Below are positions 1-8,754 of a stretch of 54,238 nucleotides of DNA, one piece after another. Each line of letters begins with the position of its first letter. Within the stretch, counting starts at the first letter, position 1. The notes under the pieces were generated by a model, which was given only the letters and a program-made list of their open reading frames with translations, was not told the origin of the DNA and made no database searches. Source of the DNA: Nakamurella sp. (lineage in GTDB: Bacteria; Actinomycetota; Actinomycetes; Mycobacteriales; Nakamurellaceae); the NCBI GenBank assembly GCA_017848755.1, contig JAFIHI010000126.1:1-54238 (forward strand), given 5' to 3'. A program made the position numbers and the translations under genes.

Positions 1-1
1 G

Positions 2-250
2 CGCGGTGACCGTGCACAACAACACCGCCCTGCCCGGCTCGACACGCTGCCCGACGACACGCAGGCCGAGATCATCCAGCGAGCAGAACGTGGTGACATC
101 GGGGGCATCGAAGGTAGCGTCAGGCACGTCGAGGTCCTCCGTGATAGGCGGCGTAGGAACCCCCATCATCGGAGGACCTCGACCCCTACCAGCCCACCGA
201 CACGCCCACCACTACACCCTCAACTACGAAGAGCCGTTTTCACGCCGAGT
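2..250 (+). CDS. 3' end of an unknown gene (partial)
   Basis: An open frame runs in from the left edge and stops at TAG 248-250. The first half reads like a charged helical C-terminus (LPDDTQAEIIQRAERGDIGG, then EVLRDRR). The last 35 residues are rich in Arg, Pro and Thr and look like a low-complexity tail or read-through. I do not recognise the family. A perfect 14-bp inverted repeat (128-141 and 170-183) falls inside the frame, so the true end may be earlier, or the repeat may be a terminator of a decayed gene. Coding status is uncertain. Confidence 0.3.
128..183. repeat. Perfect 14-bp inverted repeat with 28-nt loop
   Basis: GTCGAGGTCCTCCG at 128-141 is matched by its exact reverse complement at 170-183. 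Strong GC stem without a T-run on either side. It lies between the left-edge frame and the Mrr remnant and may be a bidirectional terminator or the end of a lost mobile element. Confidence 0.45.
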
Positions 251-553
251 TCGTAGCGTTTGAGCAGTTCGCACAGCCGGTCGCCGTCGACGAGATCGAT
301 GGGTGTGGTGCCGGGGCGCATGGCCTCCGCCTTTGCGCCAGTCGTGAATGTGCCGGTGGTGATCAGAAGGCCCTTGTCGCCGCGGCCCAGCGTGGCGACG
401 CGGAAGTCGCGGACGACGTCCGGCGCCGACACTCCCGGCGTATTTCAGGCATTTTTCTTGCATTGGAAGAACACCGGGAATGTGACCAGTCCCAGGCGGC
501 AGCTGAGCTGCAGGGTGGTCACGACGGCGGCCACCGGGATGTGGAAGGCCTGA
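220..553 (-). pseudogene. Mrr-type restriction endonuclease remnant
   Basis: Reading the minus strand, FPVFFQCKKNA is followed by a stop and a frame change. The sequence then continues as VVRDFRVATLGRGDKGLLI, TTGTFTTGAKAEA and IDLVDGDRLCELLKRYELGV. This is the conserved C-terminal part of Mrr-family nucleases, where a FFQCK-type motif carries catalytic Gln and Lys. The N-terminal DNA-binding half is absent, and a stop and frameshift sit in the middle of the nuclease domain. It is therefore a dead fragment of a type IV-like restriction enzyme that targets modified DNA. It directly abuts an IS fragment, which fits erosion by transposition. Confidence 0.7.
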
Positions 554-598
554 AGAATCGGCCTGGGCGGTAATGATCGGGGTGACGTGGACGACGAG

Positions 599-697
599 GG
601 AGCTCGAGCCGAATGAGCCGCAGATGCAGGGTAGATTTCATGTTGCCCAAGCCGTGTTCGGCCTTGAGCCGATTCTTGTAGCCCAGGGCGATCTCAC
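599..697 (-). pseudogene. IS1634-family-like transposase fragment
   Basis: A short minus-strand stretch translates as EIALGYKNRLKAEHGLGNMK followed by STLHLRL. This resembles the IS1634/IS4-type transposase signature in which a Y-K-x-L-x-x-x-E motif precedes a K-S-T-L-x-L-R-P block near the third acidic residue. Only about 32 residues are recognisable, with neither upstream domain nor inverted repeats. It is a scrap, and the family call rests on memory of the motif. Confidence 0.45.
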
Positions 698-1023
698 CGG
701 CATGACACGATCGGCAAGCGGCGCCATGTATCTTGTACCGCCACGCCGCCTGTCGGAGTGCGCATGTCGATGCTCAAGGTAGTCGCCGTGTCGTCGCCTG
801 CGATCGTCACCGACTTCTGGACATTCGAGACTCCTGCGTCGGTCGAGTGGCCGCCGGTCAGCATGACCGTATCGTCCGTGAGCCCTTGCCAAACGTTTAT
901 GACAAGGCCCCGCGCACCGTTGCGATGCCCCTGGTATGACGGCACTACGGTCCGGGTGTTGCCGCGGTCGGTCTTTACCGAGGCGTCGCGGGCAGCGGCC
1001 GAGAATCCGAGCACGATAGCCAC
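694..1023 (-). CDS. Hypothetical protein, possibly exported or truncated
   Basis: A GTG-start frame of 109 residues lies just downstream of the M24 gene on the same strand. The N-terminus (VAIVLGFSAAA) is hydrophobic but short. The middle is rich in Thr, Gly and Asp, like an extracellular beta-structured domain (TDDTVMLTGG, SVTIAGDDTATTLSI). It ends where the IS1634-like scrap begins, so its 3' end may be a junction artefact. No family recognised. It could be a last passenger of the upstream operon or a truncated secreted protein. Confidence 0.35.
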   Translation of the reverse strand: MAIVLGFSAAARDASVKTDRGNTRTVVPSYQGHRNGARGLVINVWQGLTDDTVMLTGGHSTDAGVSNVQKSVTIAGDDTATTLSIDMRTPTGGVAVQDTWRRLPIVSCR

Positions 1024-1039
1024 AACCCCGCGCAGGGCT

Positions 1040-2203
1040 CTACAACGGCTTGACCCGGACGGGCACGTCGATGAGGGGATCGCATCCGTCCGATGTGACC
1101 GCGATCGGCATGCTCCGGTTCAAGAAGCCTTGGCCGGGAATGTGCAGTGCGGGGACGAGATGAAACACCATGCCCTCCTCGATGACCCGTTCGTCTCCTG
1201 GCCGCAACTGCATGATGTCGTTCTCCCACCAGACAGGCGGATACGCAAGGCCGAAGGAGTAGCCGAGGCGGTTCAGGAAGTAGCGGTCCAGATCCGCGCG
1301 CTCGTAGATGCCCCGTACCACGGCGTCGGCTTCGAAGGACTTCATCCCGGGTCGGATGGCATCGATGGCGGCCTCGATCGCATCTGACACGGTCGATAGT
1401 GACCGTTCGAGCTCCTTTGATGGCAGACCGAAGGTATACGTGCGTTCGACGGGACACTGGTACCGATGTACTGCTGCAGACATCATGATCGGGACCACTT
1501 CTCCAGGCTCTGGTCGGCGGTTGGTGGCGCGGGCGTGCGCCATCGCCGACTCCGGGCCTATCGCAACGAAAGGATTGTCTGCCAGGAATTCTGACCCTTC
1601 GGCCAACATTGCCACGAACGCCGCGGACGAAGCTGCGGAGTCGATCCCACCGTCGCGGATCGTGTCGGTTGCGGCCTTCATGCCTGCGGCCGTGATGCGG
1701 CCTGCGGCGCGGATCATCTCTATTTCCGCGGGCTCTTTGATAACTCGCTGCCGCTCGACCAGATCTGTTGAACTCACAACCTCTGAGGGATGGCACTCCC
1801 GGATGATGCTCTGAACCACCTGGTAGGGAATCGACGTACGGTTGACCTCCACCGCCAGCCTCGGCGACGGTGTCCCGTTGGACAATTCATTGATGGCACC
1901 AGCAAGGACCGTCGTGGGGTCCTGATCGTCTGAATACGGAGACCAGTTCGTGCACCAGCTGACTCGGGACCACTTGTCGCGCCAGTGGATCTCGATCCCA
2001 CGCAGAACGTAGCGGTGGTCGCCGCTGGCGGACAGCACCAGATACTGCGGGGACCAGAACCCTCCTAGGTCGATGCCCGTCATGTACAAGACTGAGGCAG
2101 GGGTGGAAACCACCAGGACGTCAATCTCTCGCTGTTCCATCGATTCTAGTAGGCGAGTTTTACGGGATTCGAACATGCCAGTCGAACTCGAGTCTGTCGT
2201 CAT
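1040..2203 (-). CDS. M24 creatinase/ectoine hydrolase-like protein (metal-ligand-poor)
   Basis: 387 residues with a creatinase N-terminal domain (about 15-150) and a pita-bread M24 domain (about 170-380). Classical M24 aminopeptidases bind two metals through Asp, Asp, His, Glu and Glu. Here the first Asp region is VVPIMMSAAVHRYQCPVERT, the usual His segment is NRLGYSFGLAYPP with Tyr in place of His, and the EPG segment is VFHLVPAL. The site cannot be a normal dinuclear metal site. Creatinase and DoeA-type ectoine hydrolases are M24 members known to work without metals, so hydrolysis of a small amidine or cyclic amide is a reasonable inference. The start has a GAAAGGTAG Shine-Dalgarno sequence. 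It is the last conserved gene of the ABC/M24 operon. Confidence 0.85.
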   Translation of the reverse strand: MTTDSSSTGMFESRKTRLLESMEQREIDVLVVSTPASVLYMTGIDLGGFWSPQYLVLSASGDHRYVLRGIEIHWRDKWSRVSWCTNWSPYSDDQDPTTVLAGAINELSNGTPSPRLAVEVNRTSIPYQVVQSIIRECHPSEVVSSTDLVERQRVIKEPAEIEMIRAAGRITAAGMKAATDTIRDGGIDSAASSAAFVAMLAEGSEFLADNPFVAIGPESAMAHARATNRRPEPGEVVPIMMSAAVHRYQCPVERTYTFGLPSKELERSLSTVSDAIEAAIDAIRPGMKSFEADAVVRGIYERADLDRYFLNRLGYSFGLAYPPVWWENDIMQLRPGDERVIEEGMVFHLVPALHIPGQGFLNRSMPIAVTSDGCDPLIDVPVRVKPL

Positions 2204-2249
2204 TGCTTACTACCTTTCAAATCGCTTCCTCTTCAGCCTTGTTCTGTTG

Positions 2250-3440
2250 TCACATGTCTAGCAGGACGTCGAATTCTGTAATGCACTCGGCCACGTCGTT
2301 TCGGACGATCATCACGTCGGAGTGTCTGAAACCGCCGACTTCGGGGATGAAGATGCCAGGCTCCACCGAGCAAGCGATGCCGTTGCGGATTACGTGCCGG
2401 TTATACTCACGCAGCTCTCCGAATTCCTCTCGGGATGTCTGCCCAATCATGATGCCGTGCGCGTGTCCGGTCCCGTGCCTCAGATTGTTCCCGTAGCCCA
2501 ACTCGATCAGCCTGTTCCTTGCCGCGGTGTCTATGTCGCCGGCGATCACCCCTGGAGCGACCAGACCCTTGGCCATCGTGAATGCATCGGTGACCGCCCT
2601 CAGGGCGTCGTCCTGCTGTTTGGTCGGCTCTCCGTAGACGAAGGTTCGCTCCAGTTCCACGCAGTAGCCGGATATCGTCGGGAACACATTCAAGCCAACG
2701 ACATCGCCTTTACGGACCCGCCTTCCGCCGGCGTGAAGGTGCGGGGTGAGGGTCCGCAACCCTACTTGGCAGTAGGAGTAGCTGCTGGAGAGCCCGACGG
2801 GGGCGAGGGCAGCTGTGGCGATGTTCATCGCGGAGACTGCGGCCGACGTCACGTGCAGCTCGGTAACACCCTCGCGAAATTCTTCGAGGAACGCATTCGC
2901 GCCGATCTTTGCTACCTCGCCGGCGAGCTCTAACAGTTCGAGTTCCTCGGAGGACTTGATCAGCCTCCAGTCGGCGAGCTGGTCGCCAATTTCAATTTGA
3001 CGAGCAACGGAGGGGAAGCGACTCTCGATCCCCTCCCGCTGCCGTTCCGTAAGCAAGCTAGCTTCTACCGCAAGCGTGTTGTTCCGGGAGCCGAGGAACT
3101 TCAACGCAAGGTCCAGCGCAGCCTCTTCGACGTGCTTTTCGTCGGCATACCACAGGGCCTCGTCGAGAAAGGACGACTGCATGTTCTCCAACTCGATCCC
3201 CGATCCGATCAAGGCTGATTCACCGGACGCAGTGATTACGTACCAGAGCGGACGACCCCACGGTGAGAGCAGCGGTACGCCCGATAGGTAGTAGACGTTG
3301 TCAGCCGTGTGGACAAGGGCGGCATCGACGTCGCCCTTACGCATCCACGCAACGAGGTTGTCATGTCGTCGCTGCATCTCCTCAGCTGAAAAGATCTGAA
3401 TGTCGTGATCGTGCCTAGGTGATTGACGGTTCAACGCCAT
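2250..3440 (-). CDS. Creatinase-like M24 family protein (paralogue)
   Basis: 396 residues from ATG at 3440, chosen because AGGAAGGA precedes it by a good distance. A longer open frame upstream overlaps the permease antisense and is not supported. An N-terminal creatinase-fold domain is followed by an M24 domain. GLNVFPTISGYCVELERTF replaces the metal-binding Asp residues and resembles the creatinase segment as I recall it. HGTGHAHG and SVEPGIFIPEVGGF are retained, but the final Glu ligand is Ser (RHSD). It probably hydrolyses a C-N bond in a small solute rather than peptides. With its neighbour it makes two divergent M24 copies (47 bp apart), suggesting two consecutive hydrolyses or a heteromer. 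Confidence 0.85.
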   Translation of the reverse strand: MALNRQSPRHDHDIQIFSAEEMQRRHDNLVAWMRKGDVDAALVHTADNVYYLSGVPLLSPWGRPLWYVITASGESALIGSGIELENMQSSFLDEALWYADEKHVEEAALDLALKFLGSRNNTLAVEASLLTERQREGIESRFPSVARQIEIGDQLADWRLIKSSEELELLELAGEVAKIGANAFLEEFREGVTELHVTSAAVSAMNIATAALAPVGLSSSYSYCQVGLRTLTPHLHAGGRRVRKGDVVGLNVFPTISGYCVELERTFVYGEPTKQQDDALRAVTDAFTMAKGLVAPGVIAGDIDTAARNRLIELGYGNNLRHGTGHAHGIMIGQTSREEFGELREYNRHVIRNGIACSVEPGIFIPEVGGFRHSDVMIVRNDVAECITEFDVLLDM

Positions 3441-3538
3441 GGGTCCGTTCCTTCCTGGTGCTCTGACTACATCGCTGTGGCCGCCTGGTGTGCTTTGCCC
3501 GACACGGGAACTCCCCCGCGAGCAGTGAGAAGTTGAGT

Positions 3539-5323
3539 TCATCGCCTCTGAAGTCTGGTCCGGCGCCGGGCATAGCGACCACCGGTCACCAGAGCGAATG
3601 CGATTAGGCATGTTCCGGTCAGGACTCCGCCCGCCGCCGCGATGACCGGGGTGATGTTGTAGGACAGGCCCTGCCACATCACAACCGGAAGGGTTGTCAT
3701 GCTCAGGCTTGACATGAACAGGGCGTAGATCACTTCGGAGAACGACATGATGAACGCGAACAACAATGCAGACAGGAGCGCGGGGCGCAGCAGAGGAATG
3801 ACCACGTCTCTGAAGCGGGCCCACAGTGATGCTCCGCAGCTCTGTGCGGCACGATCCAGGTTCCAGTCGAACGCTGTCAGCGCGGCCGCAAGTACAACGA
3901 CGGCGTACGGGACGGAGAGGATCACATGCCCAAGGACGACGCCGGGGATGGTATATGCCAGGCCGAGCCAGTTCATGACGAAGAACATGCCGAGTGCCAC
4001 TACGATCCATGGCATCACCATCGGTAGGACGGACAGGACCAAGACCGGAGTGCGTAGGTGCGAGGCGCCGCGAGTGAGAACGAGCGCACTGCACAGTGCG
4101 AGTGCAGCCGCGATCACTGCTGAAATGGCGCCGATGAGCAGGCTATTGCTGGTGGCCTCGAGCCAGCTTCCTTGAGTGAAGAACTCTCGGTACCAGCGAA
4201 GCGACAGGCCTTGCGGCGGAAACTGCATCAGCGAACGGCTGCTGAACGACGCGCCGATGTCCACGACCAGTGGCGCCGCCAGAAACAGTACGAGAACAGC
4301 TACTGCTAGAACGTGGACGATTCGCGCAAGCAGTCCCAGGCCGGGCGCTGCCCCTAACGTTCTCGTGAACCTGGTGTATAGCTGGCTGCAGAACATCGCC
4401 TGCCACGCTTGGGCGATGCGGCGAGACTTGCCGGTCGTTGTGGCCGACGCATTCACCGAGGTGTACAGCACGCTGAGCCCGCCCCAGCGGAACAGCAGCA
4501 TCAAGACAATTGCCGTGATCACCAGCAGCAGGGTGCCCAGCGCTGCCGCTTGAGGCCAGTCACCCACCTGCTGCACCTGGTTCTGAATAAGGATTGGTAA
4601 AACCACAGAGTCTGAGCCGCCAAGTGCTGCCGGGGTGGCATAGTAGCCGAGCGCGATAACGAAGACAATCAACGATCCAGCAATGAACGCAGGCATGGCC
4701 AATGGCACGTAGACGGTCAACACGCTCTGCACCGGTCGTCCGCCGAGACTTACTGCGGCACGGATTGCACGGCGGTCAATGCGACGTGTCGCGGCGTACA
4801 CGGTGAATACGTAGAAAGGCAGCAGGATGTGTATCAGCGCTAGCACCACGGCGCCCATACCCGGGACCATGGATGTGCCCGGTTGGATTAGGCCGAGGGA
4901 AGCCATCGCTTTGCTCACAAAAGAGCTGGGCGCTAACAAGATAATCCAGGAAACGATGCGGACAAGTTCACCCGCGGTGGCGAAGGGCAACAAAAGTGCG
5001 AGCGTCACGATTCGGCGCGCCCAGGCCGGCCACAGTTCGAGCGCGGCCAAGATCACGGTTCCCAGCACTGCCGTTCCCACGGTGGCGTACAAACTCACCT
5101 GCAACGACCTGAGCAGGGCACGGCCATTCGCCCCGAATGACAGCGCCTCCCTGTACTCCATCAATGTGAATCCGGGTACGAACAAACTCTTCGCGACCAT
5201 GTACACGATCGGCACGACAAAGAGCGCGACCAAGTACACCAGCGGGGGAGCGGCAAGCCAACTCAAACCTGAACGCAGGCTCAGGGCGCGCCTGCGCACC
5301 CGCGCTGGCGGGATCGCGGTCAT
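3539..5323 (-). CDS. Fused ABC importer permease, polyamine/iron type
   Basis: 594 residues containing two complete binding-protein-dependent permease domains in one chain, each of about six membrane helices. The first begins at LVYLVALFVVPIVYMVAKSL (about residue 30); the second starts near residue 330 (VLAVAVLVLFLAAPLVV). Coupling loops of the EAA type are recognisable in each half, for example AAVSLGGRPVQSVLTVYVPL and AAQSCGASLWARFRDVVIPL. The family normally uses two proteins (PotB and PotC types); the fusion resembles FbpB-like permeases. Start ATG has a strong GGGAGGTGG site. It follows the binding protein by 121 bp in the operon. Confidence 0.9.
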   Translation of the reverse strand: MTAIPPARVRRRALSLRSGLSWLAAPPLVYLVALFVVPIVYMVAKSLFVPGFTLMEYREALSFGANGRALLRSLQVSLYATVGTAVLGTVILAALELWPAWARRIVTLALLLPFATAGELVRIVSWIILLAPSSFVSKAMASLGLIQPGTSMVPGMGAVVLALIHILLPFYVFTVYAATRRIDRRAIRAAVSLGGRPVQSVLTVYVPLAMPAFIAGSLIVFVIALGYYATPAALGGSDSVVLPILIQNQVQQVGDWPQAAALGTLLLVITAIVLMLLFRWGGLSVLYTSVNASATTTGKSRRIAQAWQAMFCSQLYTRFTRTLGAAPGLGLLARIVHVLAVAVLVLFLAAPLVVDIGASFSSRSLMQFPPQGLSLRWYREFFTQGSWLEATSNSLLIGAISAVIAAALALCSALVLTRGASHLRTPVLVLSVLPMVMPWIVVALGMFFVMNWLGLAYTIPGVVLGHVILSVPYAVVVLAAALTAFDWNLDRAAQSCGASLWARFRDVVIPLLRPALLSALLFAFIMSFSEVIYALFMSSLSMTTLPVVMWQGLSYNITPVIAAAGGVLTGTCLIAFALVTGGRYARRRTRLQRR

Positions 5324-5444
5324 ATTCCACCTCCCTTTCTCCGGGTTCCCTCAGCGCGGAGTGCGCTTCAGCGACCCAGAACGCACAGACGCGCGCCTCC
5401 TGGGCGCCACACATAAGCAGTGAACTAGGGGCAACTAGGGTTGC

Positions 5445-6560
5445 TCAGCCGCCTGCGTACCAGCTCTGCCACTGCGAATACACCGAATCGAAGTTCTTGC
5501 CCCACCATGCCCAGTCAACTGTGCCGGCGATCGTGTCCTTGAACTTCGGGTTGCTCGGCACGGTGTTCGCGACCGAGTCAGGAAGGTCCTTGAACGAATC
5601 CAAGTTGGCAGGTGCGTTTCCTGGAAAGTCTTCCGTGTCGCGTGCCCCGTTCGCCGCGGACGCCGCACACTGGATGAACTTCATTGCGTTCTCAGGGTGT
5701 GGCGCCGTCTTCAACACAGCCCATGAAGTCCCCTGGAGCACCGCCTGATTCATCGTGTACTTTACGGGTGCATTGTCCTTCTGGATCTGCGTCATGCGGC
5801 CATTCCAGGCAGCGCCCACGGTGGCTAGACCGTTCGCCATATCCTGTGCCTGCTCGGCGCCACTGTTGTACCAGACCACCTTCGTCTCCTTGCGAAGCTC
5901 ATCCAGTTTCGCGAAGGCACGCTTCAGATCCAGCGGATACAACTTGTCGTACGGAACCCCGTCCGCCAACAGCGCGATCTCCAGCGTCCCGATCGGATAG
6001 TTCAGCAGGGCGCGAGGGCCAGGGAACTTCGAAACGTTCCACATGTCCGCCCAGTTCTCCGGCTGCGGTCCGCCGTCCGGGAACTTATCCGTCCGGAAGG
6101 TCGGAACCCAAGCGAAGTACACGTAGATCACCTGGTACTTGAGCTTCGCGCTATCAGGCAGGCCCGGCTGCTTTACAACGCCGTAGTCGATGGGCTGAAG
6201 CAACTCTTCTTCGAGGTTGGGCGCCATCGGATTGCCGAGAGACACCACGTCCCACTGCTTAGCTCCCTGCACCTGCGCGCGGATCGGGCCGATCGTGTAG
6301 TCATAGCTCGTCGACGTGATCTTCAGGCCGGTCTCCTTCTCACACGGCTCGTAGGTACTCCTCACCTGTGAATCGTGGTAACTGCCGCCTCCGTCAGCTA
6401 CCACCACAACACCCCCGCTTCCCGTGCCACCAGTACTCAAAGACGCACCCGCGGAACTGGACTTACCCGTACCGGTTCCACCGGAACTTGAACAGGCCGC
6501 CACTAAGGCCGCCACAGCCACCAGAGCAAGAGATGCTCTTCTTGACGCTGTTGACATCAT
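5445..6560 (-). CDS. ABC transporter substrate-binding lipoprotein, PotD/SBP type
   Basis: 371 residues. Start ATG 6558-6560 is preferred because AAAGGAG lies 8 nt upstream; an in-frame GTG 9 bp earlier sits too close to it. The signal peptide ends in a lipobox (LVAAC), so the protein is a membrane-anchored lipoprotein, followed by a Ser/Gly linker. The mature part is a family 1/8-type solute-binding protein like the PotD group, with GGSYHDSQVRSTYEPCEKET near the start and DWAWWGKNFDSVYSQWQSW at the end. The ligand is presumably a cationic or zwitterionic small molecule. The specificity is not readable from sequence. Confidence 0.88.
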   Translation of the reverse strand: MMSTASRRASLALVAVAALVAACSSSGGTGTGKSSSAGASLSTGGTGSGGVVVVADGGGSYHDSQVRSTYEPCEKETGLKITSTSYDYTIGPIRAQVQGAKQWDVVSLGNPMAPNLEEELLQPIDYGVVKQPGLPDSAKLKYQVIYVYFAWVPTFRTDKFPDGGPQPENWADMWNVSKFPGPRALLNYPIGTLEIALLADGVPYDKLYPLDLKRAFAKLDELRKETKVVWYNSGAEQAQDMANGLATVGAAWNGRMTQIQKDNAPVKYTMNQAVLQGTSWAVLKTAPHPENAMKFIQCAASAANGARDTEDFPGNAPANLDSFKDLPDSVANTVPSNPKFKDTIAGTVDWAWWGKNFDSVYSQWQSWYAGG

Positions 6561-6600
6561 CACTCGCACTCCTTTCGTCCGATCGCCTGCACTGCCCCTG

Positions 6601-7693
6601 TCATCCCGGCACCTTCTGGGCCGGGAATATCACTGCTTTCCCGGGTCGTACCGCCACCTCCACCCGAGTGCCTTCGGGATACGTCTTCTCGTGCGCTTGC
6701 TGCCGGCAGACGAGGATCGTTCCGGCGGAGGTGCGACACTCAAAGCGCCAGGAGTCGCCCAGGTACACGGCACTCGTAACCTCGGCGGTCAGACCCGCCG
6801 CGCCACAATCCACAGCACCCCGAACCATCACGTCTTCGGGCCGAACGGATACCACGACGTCACCCGGGTCTGCGGTCACACCTTCCAAGCGGATGCTGCT
6901 ACCTTCGTCGAGCGACAGCATCCGGGTGCCGTCCAGGTCCGCACCGAGCGCGCCTTCAAGCAGGTTCGTCTCCCCGAGAAACGCGGCAACGAACTTAGTC
7001 GCCGGTTGCTGGTACACCTCTGACGGCGTACCCACCTGAACGATCCGACCCTGGTCCATCACGCTGATCCGATCACTCATGACCAGGGCCTCCTCCTGAT
7101 CATGGGTGACGTACAGGATCGTCGCGGAGATCCGTTGATGGAGGCGCTTGATCTGGTACTGCAGCGCTTGCCTCAGCCGACGATCCAAGGCGGCCAGAGG
7201 TTCGTCCATCAGCAGCACCGACGGGTTGAACACGATCGCGCGAGCCAGGGCCACTCGCTGCTGCTGGCCACCGCTCAACTGGGTCGGAAACCTGTCGCCA
7301 AAACCCTCGAGCTCCACCTGGGCAAGGGCTTCGGCGACGGCCTCGGAACGATCGCGACGGCGAACCCCCCCGTAGCCGCAGCGGGTACCCCACGTTCTCG
7401 GCAACCGTCATATGAGGGAACAAGGCGTAAGACTGGAAGACCATGCCGAACCCGCGGCGGTCAGCCGACATCTGGACCACCGAGCGGCCGCCAAGGTGAA
7501 CGTCGCCCGAATCAGGTCGCTCGAAGCCCTGCAGCACGTTCAGCAGAGTCGTCTTCCCAGACCCGGACGGGCCTAGCAAAGTCATGAACTCGCCCTGGCG
7601 GATAGTCAGGTCAATACCTCGCAGCGCCTGAGCATCTCCGAACGACTTCACCAAGTCTCGGACGACGATGTCGCCCCCAGCCGAATCAGTCAC
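6601..7693 (-). pseudogene. ABC importer ATPase, PotA type, split by a +1 frameshift
   Basis: Two overlapping frames together make a full PotA-like ATPase of about 363 residues. The first part, from GTG 7693, holds the Walker A motif GPSGSGKTT and Q-loop region VFQSYALFPHMTVAENVGYP. The second holds LSGGQQQR, Walker B VLLMDEPLAALD, the H-loop THDQEEA and a C-terminal TOBE-like domain. The break is in a run of seven C on the plus strand (7365-7371). Removing one base restores LRGVRRRDRSEAVAEAL exactly in family register. The start overlaps the TetR stop (GTGA). It is either a genuine inactivating slip or a base-calling error. No second ATPase copy is nearby to rescue the importer. Confidence 0.85.
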
Positions 7694-8364
7694 CCAGAAC
7701 CTCCCGGCCGATCCTTGCGCCCGCGGGAAAGGTCGACGCCTTCCCAACCGGCCAGTCCGGCAATGCTGGGATCCAGATCTAGCTGACGATCTACGAACTG
7801 GACCACCGCCCGTTGTATGTATGACACCGGGATGGAAGCGTCCAGCCTGCAGCGCATCGCTAAGCCGTCGATCATGGCGATCAGCTGGTCGGCGAAAACA
7901 CCGCCTTCCACACCGGAGGCGAAGTCGCCCGCCTCGACACCCGCATCCACGACGGCGGCAAGCTCGCCCGAGTGCACCTTGTACACCGGAGCAAGCCGCG
8001 TCCGGATCGATTCGTCAAACGGAAGCCGGCCCCACATCGCCAGCCAGAAACCCCACTCCTCGTCAGTATCGGCGGTGGGTGACAGCGTCGAACTCAACCA
8101 CGCCGCAAGCTTTGCGGGTGGAGTCTCTACGGATCTGATGGCATCAGTCACGCGCTCCTGGTAGATGCGATATCCGTAGTCAATTGCCTCGGACACCATG
8201 TCCGCCTTCGTGCCCAGGAAGTGAGGAATCGCGCCTGGCGCAACCCCTGACAAGGCGCTCACGTGCCTGACCGTCAGGCTTTCCCAGCCCTCGGTGGACA
8301 CGATGTGCAGGATCGCATCGATCAGCTCCTGCCGCCTTATGGGGGCGATCCCTAGTTTCGGCAC
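7690..8364 (-). CDS. TetR-family regulator, BetI-like
   Basis: 224 residues from GTG 8364 with an AGGAAG site. The opening MPKLGIAPIRRQELIDAI resembles BetI-type regulators (MPK-G-x-x-PIRR-x-x-LI). An N-terminal helix-turn-helix (about 25-55, LTVRHVSALSGVAPGAIPHF) is followed by an all-helical ligand domain. BetI relatives respond to choline or betaine-like ligands; here the ligand is unknown. It is the first gene of the operon and its TGA overlaps the GTG of the ABC ATPase, so it probably autoregulates the whole unit. Confidence 0.85.
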   Translation of the reverse strand: MPKLGIAPIRRQELIDAILHIVSTEGWESLTVRHVSALSGVAPGAIPHFLGTKADMVSEAIDYGYRIYQERVTDAIRSVETPPAKLAAWLSSTLSPTADTDEEWGFWLAMWGRLPFDESIRTRLAPVYKVHSGELAAVVDAGVEAGDFASGVEGGVFADQLIAMIDGLAMRCRLDASIPVSYIQRAVVQFVDRQLDLDPSIAGLAGWEGVDLSRGRKDRPGGSG

Positions 8365-8373
8365 GATTCTTCC

Positions 8374-8386
8374 TACGTTGTTCGTA
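8374..8386. promoter_or_regulatory. Possible TetR operator upstream of the BetI-like gene
   Basis: TACGttgttCGTA is a short interrupted palindrome 10 bp upstream of the TetR start codon, where an autorepressor would bind. The evidence is position plus symmetry only. Confidence 0.3.
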
Positions 8387-8425
8387 CGTCCGATCTAAAA
8401 AACTGATGCTGTTAATGTTGCCACC

Positions 8426-8441
8426 TGGCCCAAGTCGGGTC
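8426..8441 (+). repeat. 16-bp direct repeat, left copy, with attached hairpin
   Basis: TGGCCCAAGTCGGGTC recurs exactly at 10695-10710 in the same orientation. The left copy runs into a palindrome, TCGGGTC-AA-GACCCGA (8435-8450), that could form a hairpin. The two copies bracket the IS3 element and all the gene scraps around it. Confidence 0.6.
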
Positions 8442-8491
8442 AAGACCCGATTTCGTTTGTACGATCACCCGACGCGCAACGTCGCATGAAG

Positions 8492-8718
8492 TCAGCTGGC
8501 GAGGGAGTCGACGATTCGCATGGTTTCGAGCGAGACGGTTGTGATGCGCTTGATGAAATCGACCATGTAGGTGGGATTGTCGTGCTCGCCGCAAGAGGTG
8601 TTGGGGTCGTTGAGGATGCCAGAGGCGTTGTCGGTCCTGACTTGGTAGCGGTCGAGGATCCAGCCGAGCGCGGGTCGGGAGCCGAGCAGGTAGCAGTTTG
8701 CCGCTTCGGGTGGATATC
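8492..8718 (-). pseudogene. C-terminal remnant of a type ISP-like restriction helicase
   Basis: The minus strand encodes YLLGSRPALGWILDRYQV followed by DNASGILNDPN, HDNPTYMVDFIKR and ITTVSLETMRIVDSL, then a stop. This matches, from memory, the C-terminus of large type ISP restriction-modification or DEAD/DEAH helicase proteins (ERYQVKTDKASGI-NDPN with VSLETMRIV-LP). Only about 75 residues remain. The fragment is cut off exactly at the left inverted repeat of the IS3 element at 8719. Confidence 0.65.
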
Positions 8719-8754
8719 CCCCGATTTTGTGGACACCTCGTGTAGGAGGAGTTC

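Noticed and set aside
3441..4094. Long upstream extension of the creatinase-like gene (614-residue frame)
   Set aside because: It overlaps the permease C-terminus in another frame, is Arg/His/Pro-rich shadow sequence, and a good ribosome site marks ATG 3440.
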